A program made the translations under genes and the position numbers. Below the pieces are notes generated by a model. That model was not told the origin of the DNA. It did no database searches and worked only from the letters and a program-made list of their open reading frames with translations. From positions 124,001 to 188,000 of the forward strand of contig NZ_JAHHZO010000002.1 in NCBI RefSeq assembly GCF_018760785.1: a stretch of DNA of 64,000 bases, written 5' to 3'. Shown here piece by piece: positions 1 through 7,260 of the stretch (positions are counted from its first letter, which is position 1; the number at the start of each line of letters is the position of its first letter). The stretch is from Rhizobium sp. CSW-27. Lineage in GTDB: Bacteria; Pseudomonadota; Alphaproteobacteria; Rhizobiales; Rhizobiaceae.

Positions 1-975
1 AAAGAAGACGATTTCCACCGGCGGCTCCAGCTCGTCCGGCACGGTGTCCAGCCCGTTCAGGGGCGCATTCAGGTCGTGCTTCAGGATCAGGCTCGAAAGC
101 TTCGGCACCTCCACCGCATAATCGACCCGCTTCTCCTCCTGATTGGGAATGCCGAAGAGGATCAGTGGCGCCCCGTTTGGATGGCTGTCGAAATGGCCTT
201 CCATCGCCATCACCTTCACCGGCTGGTGTTCCAGCGTGTTGAGGCCATGCGCGTCGCCTGCCAGGATCTGCAGCGGTGCCACCACCGAGATCATGCCCAT
301 GGCCATCGAAAACATGGTGCCGGCCCGCAGCGGCGCAGTGCGGCGCAGAAGGTGGTAGGCGCCGACGGCCCCCACCACCAGCGCCGTCGTCAGATAGGCC
401 GCCAGCACCATATGCGTGAAGCGATAGGGGAAGGAGGGATTGAAGATCACCGCCCACCAGTCGGTCGGCACGAACTGGCCGGCCTCGTTCATGGCAAAGC
501 CGGCAGGCGTCTGCATCCACGAATTCACCGAGAGGATCCAGGTCGCCGACATCAGTGTGCCGAAGGCGACCATCAGGGTCGCAAAGAAATGCAGGCCGGG
601 GCCGACCCGCTTGCGGCCGAACAGCATCACCCCGAGAAAGCCTGCTTCCAGGAAGAAGGCGGAGAGCACTTCATAACCCATCAGCGGCCCGACGATCGGC
701 CCCGCCTTGTCGGAAAACACGCTCCAGTTGGTGCCGAACTGGTAGGACATCACGATGCCCGAGACGACGCCCATGCCGAAGGCAAGCGCGAAGATGGTTT
801 TCCAGAAATCGAAAAGCTCGATGTAGACCGGTTTCTTCGTCCACAGATGCAGGCCTTCCAGCACCGCCAGATAGCTGGCAAGCCCGATGGAGAAGGCCGG
901 GAAGATGATGTGGAAGGACACGGTAAAGGCAAACTGGATGCGGGCCAGTATCAGGGCGTCGAAATGATCGAACAT
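1..975 (-). CDS. cydA: Cytochrome bd-type quinol oxidase subunit I, N-terminal part (cut by window edge)
   Basis: Membrane subunit that binds the b and d hemes and oxidises ubiquinol in cytochrome bd oxidases. The first 325 residues are present; the C-terminus lies beyond the left edge. The protein starts MFDHFDALILARIQF. The first membrane helix carries the conserved FHIIFP histidine (about residue 22), followed by further hydrophobic segments and the family stretch around GTNWSVFSDKAG. The Q-loop and the later EMGRQPW-type motif are out of view, so the bd versus CIO subtype cannot be settled. The start is the ATG at 973-975. A minus-strand EcfG-like promoter motif lies about 290 bases upstream (1269-1293). 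The partner cydB would be off the window. Confidence 0.9.
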   Translation of the reverse strand, partial: MFDHFDALILARIQFAFTVSFHIIFPAFSIGLASYLAVLEGLHLWTKKPVYIELFDFWKTIFALAFGMGVVSGIVMSYQFGTNWSVFSDKAGPIVGPLMGYEVLSAFFLEAGFLGVMLFGRKRVGPGLHFFATLMVAFGTLMSATWILSVNSWMQTPAGFAMNEAGQFVPTDWWAVIFNPSFPYRFTHMVLAAYLTTALVVGAVGAYHLLRRTAPLRAGTMFSMAMGMISVVAPLQILAGDAHGLNTLEHQPVKVMAMEGHFDSHPNGAPLILFGIPNQEEKRVDYAVEVPKLSSLILKHDLNAPLNGLDTVPDELEPPVEIVFF

Positions 976-1268
976 GGCGCACTCGCTCTTTCGTCGGACC
1001 GCGGCGGTTCCCGGGTCTTGATGAAACGCAATTTGGCGGCGGCTCTCGCAGTGCACAATGAGAGCCATTGCCGCAGGCCCCCAAAGTCATCAAGGCAAAT
1101 TGTCACAGCACGCCGGCCCGTGACAAGGGTAGCACCCGGATAAAGAGAGGGCGCCTCCGGGGCAGCCAGTGCCCGTGGAAGCGCCCGAGTGGGGGAGGTT
1201 CTATGACGCTGCCGCCCGCCGGACCCCATGGCAGGACGCTCCGGGATCGGCGCGGGCGACCCCCTTTG

Positions 1269-1293
1269 AACGGCGCTCGCCCGCGAAGGTTCC
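1269..1293 (-). promoter_or_regulatory. EcfG-type promoter motif pointing left
   Basis: Read on the minus strand: GGAAC (1293-1289), 16-base spacer, CGTT (1272-1269). This is a full match to the EcfG consensus. The predicted transcript start is near 1262. The only gene downstream is cydA, with a leader of about 290 bases, so the target is uncertain. Confidence 0.45.
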
Positions 1294-1315
1294 AGCCCCT
1301 TGCGGCAACTTTGCA

Positions 1316-1340
1316 GGAACCTCGATGGCGCGCGTCGGTT
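1316..1340 (+). promoter_or_regulatory. EcfG-type promoter of the 1419-2199 operon
   Basis: GGAAC at 1316-1320, 17 bases, GTT at 1338-1340 (preceded by G). Start of transcription expected near 1348, giving a leader of about 70 bases to the ATG at 1419. Confidence 0.6.
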
Positions 1341-1418
1341 TGGTCGGCAAGCCGGTTCCGTTCCGGCGCAAGGACCACAGATCGGGTGCCACAAGGCCCG
1401 AGAAGGAGGAACTGCACG

Positions 1419-1682
1419 ATGAGTGACGCCATCCAGACCACCGATCACACGACAATCCGCCGCTGGATCGAGGATCGCGGCGGCCACCCGGCCCGCGTCA
1501 AAGGATCCGGCGAGGGAGGCATCCTTCGCGTCGACTTCGGCGAGCCGGAGGAAAGCCTCGAGACGATCGGCTGGGACGATTTCTTCGCGATCTTCGACGA
1601 GAACGACCTCGCCTTCCTGCACCAGGATGAAACGAAGGGCGGCAAGACCAGCCGCTTCAACAAGTTCGTGGCGCGGCATTGA
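1419..1682 (+). CDS. Conserved small acidic rhizobial protein of unknown function
   Basis: 87 residues, no membrane segment and no signal peptide. Its composition is acidic, with a recognisable ETIGWDDFFAIFDENDLAFL core. I recognise it as a type common in Rhizobiaceae but know no function; relatives have sometimes been labelled as glycan-branching proteins, which nothing in the sequence supports. The ATG is chosen because AGAAGGAGGA ends 8 bases before it; the reading frame continues upstream without this signal. It is first in a three-gene operon (31- and 33-base gaps) of tiny hydrophilic proteins behind an EcfG-type promoter, so a role in the general stress response is the best inference. 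Confidence 0.75.
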   Translation: MSDAIQTTDHTTIRRWIEDRGGHPARVKGSGEGGILRVDFGEPEESLETIGWDDFFAIFDENDLAFLHQDETKGGKTSRFNKFVARH

Positions 1683-1713
1683 GCCGGCCGCCTCTGACAT
1701 TCAGGAGGATATC

Positions 1714-1920
1714 ATGCCAACCAGCAAGCATGTGCGGCCGTCCCGGCCAAGCGATGCCGATCTCGACCGGGATCCCGGCATCGGACAGTCGAAAGGCCTC
1801 AGCCGCTTCACGGGCGAAGAGCTAATCGAGGGCGAAAACAGCGTCGAGGGCGATGTGGAGAACGACACCACGCCGCAGGGCGGCATCGACCCCGACCAGC
1901 GCGGGCGGGCAAACAAGTAG
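1714..1920 (+). CDS. Small hydrophilic protein, second gene of stress operon
   Basis: 68 residues, very polar and acidic, no cysteine or tryptophan, probably disordered. The middle contains GLSRFTGEELIEGENSVEGD, and the end is rich in D, P, G and Q. The ATG at 1714 follows TCAGGAGGAT with good spacing. It lies 31 bases after the preceding gene and 33 before the next, so all three are likely co-transcribed from the EcfG-type promoter at 1316. I recognise no named domain. Its composition is like that of other small stress-induced proteins in the window, but that is only context. Confidence 0.7.
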   Translation: MPTSKHVRPSRPSDADLDRDPGIGQSKGLSRFTGEELIEGENSVEGDVENDTTPQGGIDPDQRGRANK

Positions 1921-1953
1921 CCGCCTGGCACACGAACAAGGAGACAGTCAGTC

Positions 1954-2199
1954 ATGCAAGGCAACAAGACCCATCAGCAGCAGCGCGCCATCATCGAGAA
2001 GCGGGAAAACACCGCCAATGCCGGCCCGGATTTCGATGCGCGCGCCGACCTCGATCGGGACGAGGCATTGCGCCGCTCCCTGCGCGAAGGCGAGGAACGC
2101 ATTCATCCGCGCGCGGGTACCGTTTCGATGAACGACGATCCGGCGATCATCCGTGGCGTGAACCAGGAGAGCGAGCACCATAAGGGCAACACGCACTGA
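1954..2199 (+). CDS. Small charged protein, third gene of stress operon
   Basis: 81 residues, strongly charged (many E, D, R, H), Gln-rich near the N-terminus, no hydrophobic segment. The middle reads DFDARADLDRDEALRRSLRE and the C-terminus ends in HHKGNTH. The start ATG follows AAGGAGAC with normal spacing. It is the last gene of the three-gene operon; the next gene is convergent. No domain recognised. The compact operon of three short hydrophilic proteins behind one EcfG-type promoter argues for a shared stress role. Confidence 0.7.
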   Translation: MQGNKTHQQQRAIIEKRENTANAGPDFDARADLDRDEALRRSLREGEERIHPRAGTVSMNDDPAIIRGVNQESEHHKGNTH

Positions 2200-2236
2200 A
2201 CCCGGCAGCCGGGACGCCGTCCATCGCCGCCCTCCG

Positions 2237-2992
2237 TCAGATTTCCACGACTGAGAGCAGCGGCAGGTGGTCGGAGGCCCGACGCGCCTCGGGAAAGCCG
2301 GCCGCCACGGCGCTCAGGATCTTCGGTCCGCCGGCCACGAAGATGTGGTCGAGACGCAGCAGCGGCCAGCGCGACGGAAAGGTAGGGCCCGGCAGGCGTC
2401 CGGTCGCCCGGCGGGCGTCAAGCAGCCGTTCGGCCAGCCGGCGATAAGGCCGGGAGGACGGAATGGAATTGAAATCGCCGATCAGGATCGCCGGTCGATC
2501 GACCAGCTGCGGATGCCCGAGCCAGTCCGGGCCGCAGAGCGCCTCCGCCTGCCGTTGCCGGTCGCGCCGCAGCAGCCCGAGATGGGTGTTCAGCACATTG
2601 AAGGTGCGGCCGTCGGCCGTCACTTCCACCCAGAGCGCGCCGCGCGGCTCGCCGATCGAGGGAAGGGCCGCCGCCTTGACGGGCCGCATAGGCAGTGCCG
2701 TCAGCAGCGCATCGCCATAGCGTTCGTCCTCCACGCTGAGCGCCGGGTGAAACTGGAAGTCCATCTTCAGGCGCCGGGCGATTTCCTCCGCCTGGTCCAC
2801 GCCGCCGCTGCGCTTGCGCCCGACATCCAGTTCCTGAAGGCCGATGATGTCGGGCCCGATCTCGGCGATCACGTCGGCAATGCGGCCGGGATCAAGCCGC
2901 CGGTCGGTGCCCACGCAACCGTGAACATTGTAACTCAGGATACGAAGGATCCGCGGGGAGGGGGAGAGCGTATCTGCAACGGGTTCGGTCAT
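2237..2992 (-). CDS. Endonuclease/exonuclease/phosphatase family protein, YbhP-like
   Basis: 251 residues covering the whole metal-dependent phosphohydrolase fold: SYNVHG near residue 20, LQELD, NTHLGLL, GDFNS, LDHIF and the C-terminal SDHLPL with the catalytic histidine. No signal peptide. In E. coli, ybhP is in an operon with ybhN and the cardiolipin synthase clsB; here the same three families are adjacent but in changed orientation. That context suggests a phospholipid or membrane-linked substrate rather than DNA repair, although the substrate is unproven. The ATG at 2990-2992 is only a few bases from the predicted transcript start of a minus-strand EcfG-type promoter, so the mRNA may be nearly leaderless. 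Confidence 0.8.
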   Translation of the reverse strand: MTEPVADTLSPSPRILRILSYNVHGCVGTDRRLDPGRIADVIAEIGPDIIGLQELDVGRKRSGGVDQAEEIARRLKMDFQFHPALSVEDERYGDALLTALPMRPVKAAALPSIGEPRGALWVEVTADGRTFNVLNTHLGLLRRDRQRQAEALCGPDWLGHPQLVDRPAILIGDFNSIPSSRPYRRLAERLLDARRATGRLPGPTFPSRWPLLRLDHIFVAGGPKILSAVAAGFPEARRASDHLPLLSVVEI

Positions 2993-2998
2993 GACGCA

Positions 2999-3027
2999 GG
3001 GAACCCCTTTCTCCCGCGTTTCGTTCC
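2999..3027. promoter_or_regulatory. Bidirectional EcfG-type promoter between ybhP-like and ybhN-like genes
   Basis: Plus strand: GGAAC 3000-3004, 17 bases, CGTT 3022-3025. Minus strand: GGAAC 3027-3023, 17 bases, GGTT 3005-3002. The two promoters are interleaved in 28 bases, each -10 overlapping the other's -35, forming a partial dyad. Confidence 0.6.
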
Positions 3028-3084
3028 CTTACCAGACCTGAACATGATCGGCCGGTGCCGGTCCGAAACCGCTGGGGAGCCAAT

Positions 3085-4029
3085 GTGAGGCAGTTGATCA
3101 TCCGGATTGTCGTGGCAGCCATCATCTGCGTGGCGGTCGTGCTCGTCTATCGCAGCCTCAGCCGCTACAGCATGGAGGACATCCGCGCCTCGCTCGCCAT
3201 GATTCCGGTGTGGCGCCTGCTGTCTGCCGGTGCCTTCGTTGCCGCATCCTATGTCTGCCTGTCGCTGTTCGATTATCTTGCCCTTCGCTATGTGGGAAAG
3301 CCGCAGGCCTATCGGCGGGCGGCGCTTGCCTCCTTCACGGCACTCTCGATCGGCCACAATGTCGGCGGTGCCGCCCTCTCCAGCGGCGCGGTGCGCTATC
3401 GCTTCTATACGCGCTGGGGGTTGACGGCAGACGAGGTGGCGAAGGTCATCCTGTTCTGCGGTGCCACCGTGCTGCTCGGTCTCAGCATGCTGGCGGCGAT
3501 AACGCTTTTGTCGATGCCGCGGGCGGGCGAAGGCCTGCTGCAGCTGGGACCTGCGGCGCGCGTCTGGGTGGGACTCGCCTTCCTCTCCTATCCCGTCGCC
3601 TACGTGATCTGCTCGGTCTGGGGCCGGCCGCCGCTGAAGATCCGGTCGTTCCGGATGGAGATGCCGACGACCGCGATGTGCATCGCGCAGATCGCCGTGG
3701 GCACCGTCAATTTCGGCTGCGTGGCCGCCGCCCTGCACCAGCTGCTCGCCACCTTCACCGATGCCGGCTATCTGCAGGTTGCCGCTTCCTATGTGACGGC
3801 AACGATTGCCGCCATGCTGAGCCATGTTCCGGGCGGGCTCGGCGTGCTGGAGGCGACCATGCTGCTTCTGCTGCCGGCCAGCGCCTCCATCGGCGCGCTG
3901 GTCGCCTTCCGCGTGCTGTATTACTTCGTGCCTCTGTGCATCGGTGTCCCGCTGCTTCTGGCGGCGGAAGCCCATTTCCGCCGGCGTCCGCCGCCGCTGG
4001 TGTCAGGAAAAGGCGCGCATCAGACGTGA
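3085..4029 (+). CDS. YbhN/MprF-like integral membrane protein (UPF0104 / LPG synthase transmembrane family)
   Basis: 314 residues with about eight hydrophobic segments. The first covers roughly residues 3-23 and others appear throughout up to LLLAAEAHF. The conserved glycines and prolines of this family are seen in SIGHNVGGAALSSGAVRYRF and LSHVPGGLGVLEATM, the membrane half of MprF-type proteins; the soluble aminoacyl-transfer domain is absent. I chose the GTG at 3085 because GGGGAG precedes it at 5 bases; a GTG at 3055 would add ten residues without a clear ribosome binding site. It follows an EcfG-type promoter at 3000-3025 and overlaps the convergent phospholipase-D gene by 27 bases. Likely role: lipid handling or flipping with the neighbouring cardiolipin-synthase homologue (inference from the E. 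coli ybhN-clsB-ybhP operon). Confidence 0.82.
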   Translation: MRQLIIRIVVAAIICVAVVLVYRSLSRYSMEDIRASLAMIPVWRLLSAGAFVAASYVCLSLFDYLALRYVGKPQAYRRAALASFTALSIGHNVGGAALSSGAVRYRFYTRWGLTADEVAKVILFCGATVLLGLSMLAAITLLSMPRAGEGLLQLGPAARVWVGLAFLSYPVAYVICSVWGRPPLKIRSFRMEMPTTAMCIAQIAVGTVNFGCVAAALHQLLATFTDAGYLQVAASYVTATIAAMLSHVPGGLGVLEATMLLLLPASASIGALVAFRVLYYFVPLCIGVPLLLAAEAHFRRRPPPLVSGKGAHQT

Positions 4030-5517
4030 CAGCGCCCAGCGGGTGCCGATCTTCAGCTTCCGGAAAGGCCAGAAGGGGCGACGCGGATCGGCAAGAGCCG
4101 TCCCGGGAAGGCAATCCGTTTCGCCGCGCGAGACATCGATCAGGAAGGGCCGCAGGCCGCGCGGCTTGTGGTTGAAACGCTCGATCGTGCGGATCAGCGA
4201 GCCGGTCTCGGCCATGCTTCGGCCGATTTCCCCGGGCGCCGCCGCCAGATGCTCGGCGATCAGGTCGTCGCGCAGTGCGGCGATGGCGGCAAACCCCTCC
4301 ACCGTTACGGGCTCGAAGGCAAGGTCGGATTCGGTGTCGAGGCCTTCGGAACGGTTGTTGAGATTGGAGGAGCCGATGCGCACGAAGTGATTGTCGATGA
4401 TCGCAAGTTTTGCATGAACGATGATCTCCCGTTCCTGGCCTTCCGCATTCGGCGTCACCGCATAATAGACCCGCAGCCGGCCATGCGGATCGTGCCGCTT
4501 CAGCCGGCGGATCAACCGGTTGCGGTTGTGCCCCATCATCAGCTTTTCGAGAAAACCGTGCGATTCCTGAGTGACGAGGATGACGATTTCCGGGCCGTCA
4601 TCCTCCTGCAGGCGGTCGATCAGCGTGCGGGCCACGGAAAAGGAGGCGAGGTACTGCGATTCCAGATAGATGTGGCGCCGGGCCGCGCGCAGCGCATCAT
4701 GGGTCAATTGTACCGCCTCGCGCCGGCCGCGTCGCCCGTTCCAGAACAAGGGCTCGGTCAGGGCCAGCGCCACGGGGCAGTCGGTGAGGGCTGGAGCAAG
4801 ATCCTGCGGCCAGAGGGCGTCGGGATTGCGAGGCGAGGCAGGCAGCGCCTCGCCGGTCGCACGCCTCCAGCGCTTGCGGCAGGCATCGCCGACAAGACGG
4901 GCGGCGTCTCCCGAAACGATCGACTGCAGGTCATGCACCGGCCCGTAGCAGGTGCCGTCCGGCGAGCAGCGCAGATCGTTCGTCGCGGCATGGCGGCGGT
5001 CGTCCCAACGGCGGGCGGTCAGGTCGATCCCGCCGAGGAAGGCCACGGCATCGTCCACCGCCACCATCTTCTGATGATGGCTGGCCCGCACCGGGTGCTG
5101 GAAATCGAACTGCAGGCGGATGCGCGGATGGTCGTTCCAGCCGCTCTTGTGAAACAGCCGCAGGCTCTTGCCCGAATAGATCGGCCCCATGCCCCAGACG
5201 AGGATGCGCACCACGAGGTCTGGCTGCGCGTCCACCTGCGCCCGGAGGATCGAACCGAGCGTGGGGCTGGCGGCATCTTCGGGACGCAGGCGGATGTCGG
5301 GATTGAAATCCCATCCGACGATGAAGATGGAGTGGCGCGCCCTGACGAGCACCTCTTCGAGGCGACGGTAATAATCCGCGCCATCGATCAGGAAGGCGGC
5401 CTGTCGTGCGGTGGCGTCGCGCCAGGCATTGCGGCCGGGGCGGATGATGCGGGCGGCCCCCGCCTTCTCAGCCTGTCGGGTTTCCCGCCTGCCGGTTCTC
5501 ACCATGTGTGCATCCAC
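4003..5517 (-). CDS. Phospholipase D family protein, cardiolipin synthase (ClsB)-like
   Basis: 504 residues with two complete HKD motifs: H148-Q-K150-x4-D155 followed by LGGIDLTARRWD, and H368-A-K370-x4-D375 followed by IGSSNLNNRS. No clear membrane anchor, as in ClsB-type synthases. The protein would join phosphatidylglycerol or phosphatidylethanolamine head groups to make cardiolipin, or hydrolyse phospholipids. The C-terminal 40 residues are basic. The 3' end overlaps the convergent ybhN-like gene by 27 bases. It is preceded by a perfect EcfG-type promoter (5552-5576), giving a leader of about 28 bases. An internal ATG four codons in is an alternative start. Membrane remodelling under general stress is the inferred purpose. 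Confidence 0.85.
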   Translation of the reverse strand: MDAHMVRTGRRETRQAEKAGAARIIRPGRNAWRDATARQAAFLIDGADYYRRLEEVLVRARHSIFIVGWDFNPDIRLRPEDAASPTLGSILRAQVDAQPDLVVRILVWGMGPIYSGKSLRLFHKSGWNDHPRIRLQFDFQHPVRASHHQKMVAVDDAVAFLGGIDLTARRWDDRRHAATNDLRCSPDGTCYGPVHDLQSIVSGDAARLVGDACRKRWRRATGEALPASPRNPDALWPQDLAPALTDCPVALALTEPLFWNGRRGRREAVQLTHDALRAARRHIYLESQYLASFSVARTLIDRLQEDDGPEIVILVTQESHGFLEKLMMGHNRNRLIRRLKRHDPHGRLRVYYAVTPNAEGQEREIIVHAKLAIIDNHFVRIGSSNLNNRSEGLDTESDLAFEPVTVEGFAAIAALRDDLIAEHLAAAPGEIGRSMAETGSLIRTIERFNHKPRGLRPFLIDVSRGETDCLPGTALADPRRPFWPFRKLKIGTRWALSRLMRAFS

Positions 5518-5551
5518 GCCTGTCGCCTTTCACTGTCGATCCTGCGCGGAA

Positions 5552-5576
5552 AACGCCAGAAGGCGCGCCGGGTTCC
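5552..5576 (-). promoter_or_regulatory. EcfG-type promoter of the clsB-like gene
   Basis: Minus strand: GGAAC 5576-5572, 16-base spacer, CGTT 5555-5552. Expected transcript start near 5545. Confidence 0.65.
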
Positions 5577-5652
5577 AGCCGGCGTGCCATGTCTGGCAGA
5601 GGGGAAGGGCCAGACGGGGGAGACGGGAGCCAGGCGCGGCGGCCCGGACGGG

Positions 5653-5820
5653 TCAGGCGCCCGGCAGAAAATGCGCCGGCGGTTCGCGCGTCTCGTCCGG
5701 GTTCGGTGTCGGCACCTCGTCCGGCAGACGGTCTGGTTCCGGTTCCTGAATGGGAGGCTCCGGGGTCCAGACGGGGGCCGGCATCGGAGGCTGTTCGCTT
5801 GGTTCGCGGGGATTGGGCAT
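5653..5820 (-). CDS. Short proline-rich hypothetical protein
   Basis: 55 residues, about one third proline plus many E and P-E pairs (TPEPPIQEPEPDRLPDE), certainly unstructured; no hydrophobic segment. The start ATG at 5818-5820 has CAGGAGAA five bases before it. An in-frame ATG further upstream would add 21 residues but overlaps the promoter region. An EcfG-type promoter lies at 5847-5871. Similar short Pro-rich proteins occur in rhizobia, but I know no function for them. Confidence 0.6.
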   Translation of the reverse strand: MPNPREPSEQPPMPAPVWTPEPPIQEPEPDRLPDEVPTPNPDETREPPAHFLPGA

Positions 5821-5846
5821 CCGGTTCTCCTGCTGTTTGCCTTTCC

Positions 5847-5871
5847 AACCGCGCCCCGCCCGGATCGTTCC
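5847..5871 (-). promoter_or_regulatory. EcfG-type promoter of the proline-rich protein gene
   Basis: Minus strand: GGAAC 5871-5867, 16 bases, GGTT 5850-5847. Predicted start near 5839, about 20 bases before the ATG, just upstream of the AGGAG. Confidence 0.55.
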
Positions 5872-5968
5872 CGGAAGATGCATTCACGGACTGCCGCCGG
5901 AGGATGCCTGCCGATGATTCAAGTCAAGGCGCTGCGGCGCCGGATCGCCATGCTCGACGGGACGCACG

Positions 5969-5994
5969 GGAACCTTGCAGGCGCAACGGCTGTT
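5969..5994 (+). promoter_or_regulatory. EcfG-type promoter of the DUF892 gene at 6030
   Basis: GGAAC 5969-5973, 18 bases, GTT 5992-5994 (TGTT after 17). Weaker than the others because the base before GTT is T. Predicted start near 6002. Confidence 0.45.
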
Positions 5995-6029
5995 GAGGAA
6001 CCAGCGCCACCAAGGGAGGATCAAGCCGG

Positions 6030-6536
6030 ATGACCCATGCCATCGACCACTTCCAGGCCTGGCTTCGCGAAGCGCATGCCATGGAAATCCAGGCGATCTC
6101 GCTTCTCAAGGCGCAGATCGGCCGGATCGAAAGCTATCCGGAACTGCGTGAGCGGATGGAGGGGCATCTGGCCGAGACGGAAGAGCAGGCCGCGGCGCTG
6201 CATGCCCTGCTGGCGCGCACGCCCGGCGGCGTCTCCCTGCTGCGTGAAATGGCCGGGCGCGTCAGCGCGGCGGCGCAGGGTATCGGCAGCATGATGGCCG
6301 CCGACGAAGTGGTGAAGGCCACCATGGCCGCCTATGCCTTCGAGCATTCGGAAATTGCCAGCTATCGCGTGCTGATTGCCGCCGCCGACGAACTGGGCGA
6401 CACGGAGGCGATCGCGGTGTTCGAGCGCATTCTGGCAGAGGAGAAGGCCATGGCCGACTGGCTGGCACGGCATCTCGACATGGTGACGCGCCTTTACCTG
6501 ATGCGGGATGAGCGCGATCTGCTCGCCAAGCGCTGA
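6030..6536 (+). CDS. Ferritin-like DUF892 (YciE-type) stress protein
   Basis: 168 residues predicted to be all alpha-helical. Four amphipathic helices carry regularly placed E and H residues (AHAMEIQAISLLKAQIG, EGHLAETEEQAAALHALL, FEHSEIASYRVLIAAADELG, RILAEEKAMADWLARHLDM), the ferritin-like pattern of the DUF892 family that can bind a di-metal centre. The start ATG has AAGGGAGGAT upstream. It is a single gene behind an EcfG-type promoter, and the family is typical of general-stress regulons. A second, more canonical DUF892 gene lies at 37193-37690. Biochemical activity of the family is not established. Confidence 0.85.
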   Translation: MTHAIDHFQAWLREAHAMEIQAISLLKAQIGRIESYPELRERMEGHLAETEEQAAALHALLARTPGGVSLLREMAGRVSAAAQGIGSMMAADEVVKATMAAYAFEHSEIASYRVLIAAADELGDTEAIAVFERILAEEKAMADWLARHLDMVTRLYLMRDERDLLAKR

Positions 6537-6572
6537 GCAGGTCCCGCCCGTCCCTCCAGGCGGCCCTGCATC

Positions 6573-6782
6573 TTACAGGCCGAGCCGGACGCTGAGTTCC
6601 TGCGGTTCGCGCACGCCCGTCTGGTAGAGGGCGATGATCTCCGCTGCGAGATTGGTTGCGGCCCGCCGGGCCGTCAGGTCCTCGCCATCCAGGCCCCGTT
6701 GCTGCAGGATGCCGTCGAAATAGGACTGCAGGAACTGCAGGTCTCCCGGTTCGAGAACGGTCTGTTCGTCGGTCATGGTCAC
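6573..6782 (-). CDS. Small hypothetical protein
   Basis: 69 residues from a GTG start (6780-6782), chosen because AAGGAGG (6796-6790) is 7 bases away; an ATG two codons later (6776) is an alternative but 13 bases from it. The protein is mostly helical and soluble, with FLQSYFDGILQQRGLDGEDL and AATNLAAEIIALYQTGV. No domain is recognised and no EcfG motif is seen upstream. It is convergent with the DUF892 gene. Confidence 0.6.
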   Translation of the reverse strand: MTMTDEQTVLEPGDLQFLQSYFDGILQQRGLDGEDLTARRAATNLAAEIIALYQTGVREPQELSVRLGL

Positions 6783-6943
6783 GATGCCACCTCCTTTCGG
6801 AGGGCGAAAGCGCGTCGTCTTCCAGCCGCCGGCGCCCTTGTCCCATAGCCGGCGATCACCAAAGTCTAACCGCTTTGACCGACATTGCAACCGGCCGGCC
6901 CCTCACAAGATCAGGAGGCGCCGGCGCGGTTTGCGGGATGGGC

Positions 6944-7159
6944 TCACTCCTCCAGGTGGTTTGCCTCCTGGTCGTGATACTGTTCGTTCTGCACCATCTT
7001 GCTGTCCAGCCCGCGCTCGCGGGAATGCTGCGACTTGTCGCGGTTGGACAGAACCATGTTGTCCGGCAGCTTGTCCTTGTCGATGTCGGTCATGGCGCCG
7101 GTGCCGCTTTGCTTGCCCTGCGCGCCGGAACCGATGTGTTTCGAACTGGCGTTGGCCAT
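6944..7159 (-). CDS. Small hydrophilic hypothetical protein
   Basis: 71 residues, polar, rich in S, K, D, Q and N, no hydrophobic stretch; likely disordered. It contains TDIDKDKLPDNMVLSNRDKS. A very good ribosome binding site, CAAGGAGGACAGC, precedes the ATG at 7157-7159. I recognise no named family; the composition resembles small stress-induced proteins. No EcfG motif was found upstream. Confidence 0.6.
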   Translation of the reverse strand: MANASSKHIGSGAQGKQSGTGAMTDIDKDKLPDNMVLSNRDKSQHSRERGLDSKMVQNEQYHDQEANHLEE

Positions 7160-7260
7160 GCTGTCCTCCTTGTCACTGTTGCGATGTCATCGGGTGACAG
7201 GGATAGAACCACCGGCGCGGCCGTTTGATCCGCGACCGGCAAGGCGTGCGGCCTTTCGGT

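Larger units (their letters stand above)
976..1418. other. 443-base intergenic region with two divergent EcfG-like promoters
   Basis: Gap between cydA (leftward) and the small-gene operon (rightward). I see no coding sequence with a credible ribosome binding site here. It holds a plus-strand stress-type promoter at 1316-1340 and a minus-strand one at 1269-1293, plus the AGAAGGAGGA ribosome binding site at 1401-1410. Confidence 0.6.

Noticed and set aside
1018..1031. FNR/FixK-like box TTGA-N6-GCAA upstream of cydA
   Set aside because: One half-site is imperfect and the centre is only about 50 bases from the start codon. A class II promoter from it would leave an 8-base leader overlapping the ribosome binding site. 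Not strong enough to list as a feature.
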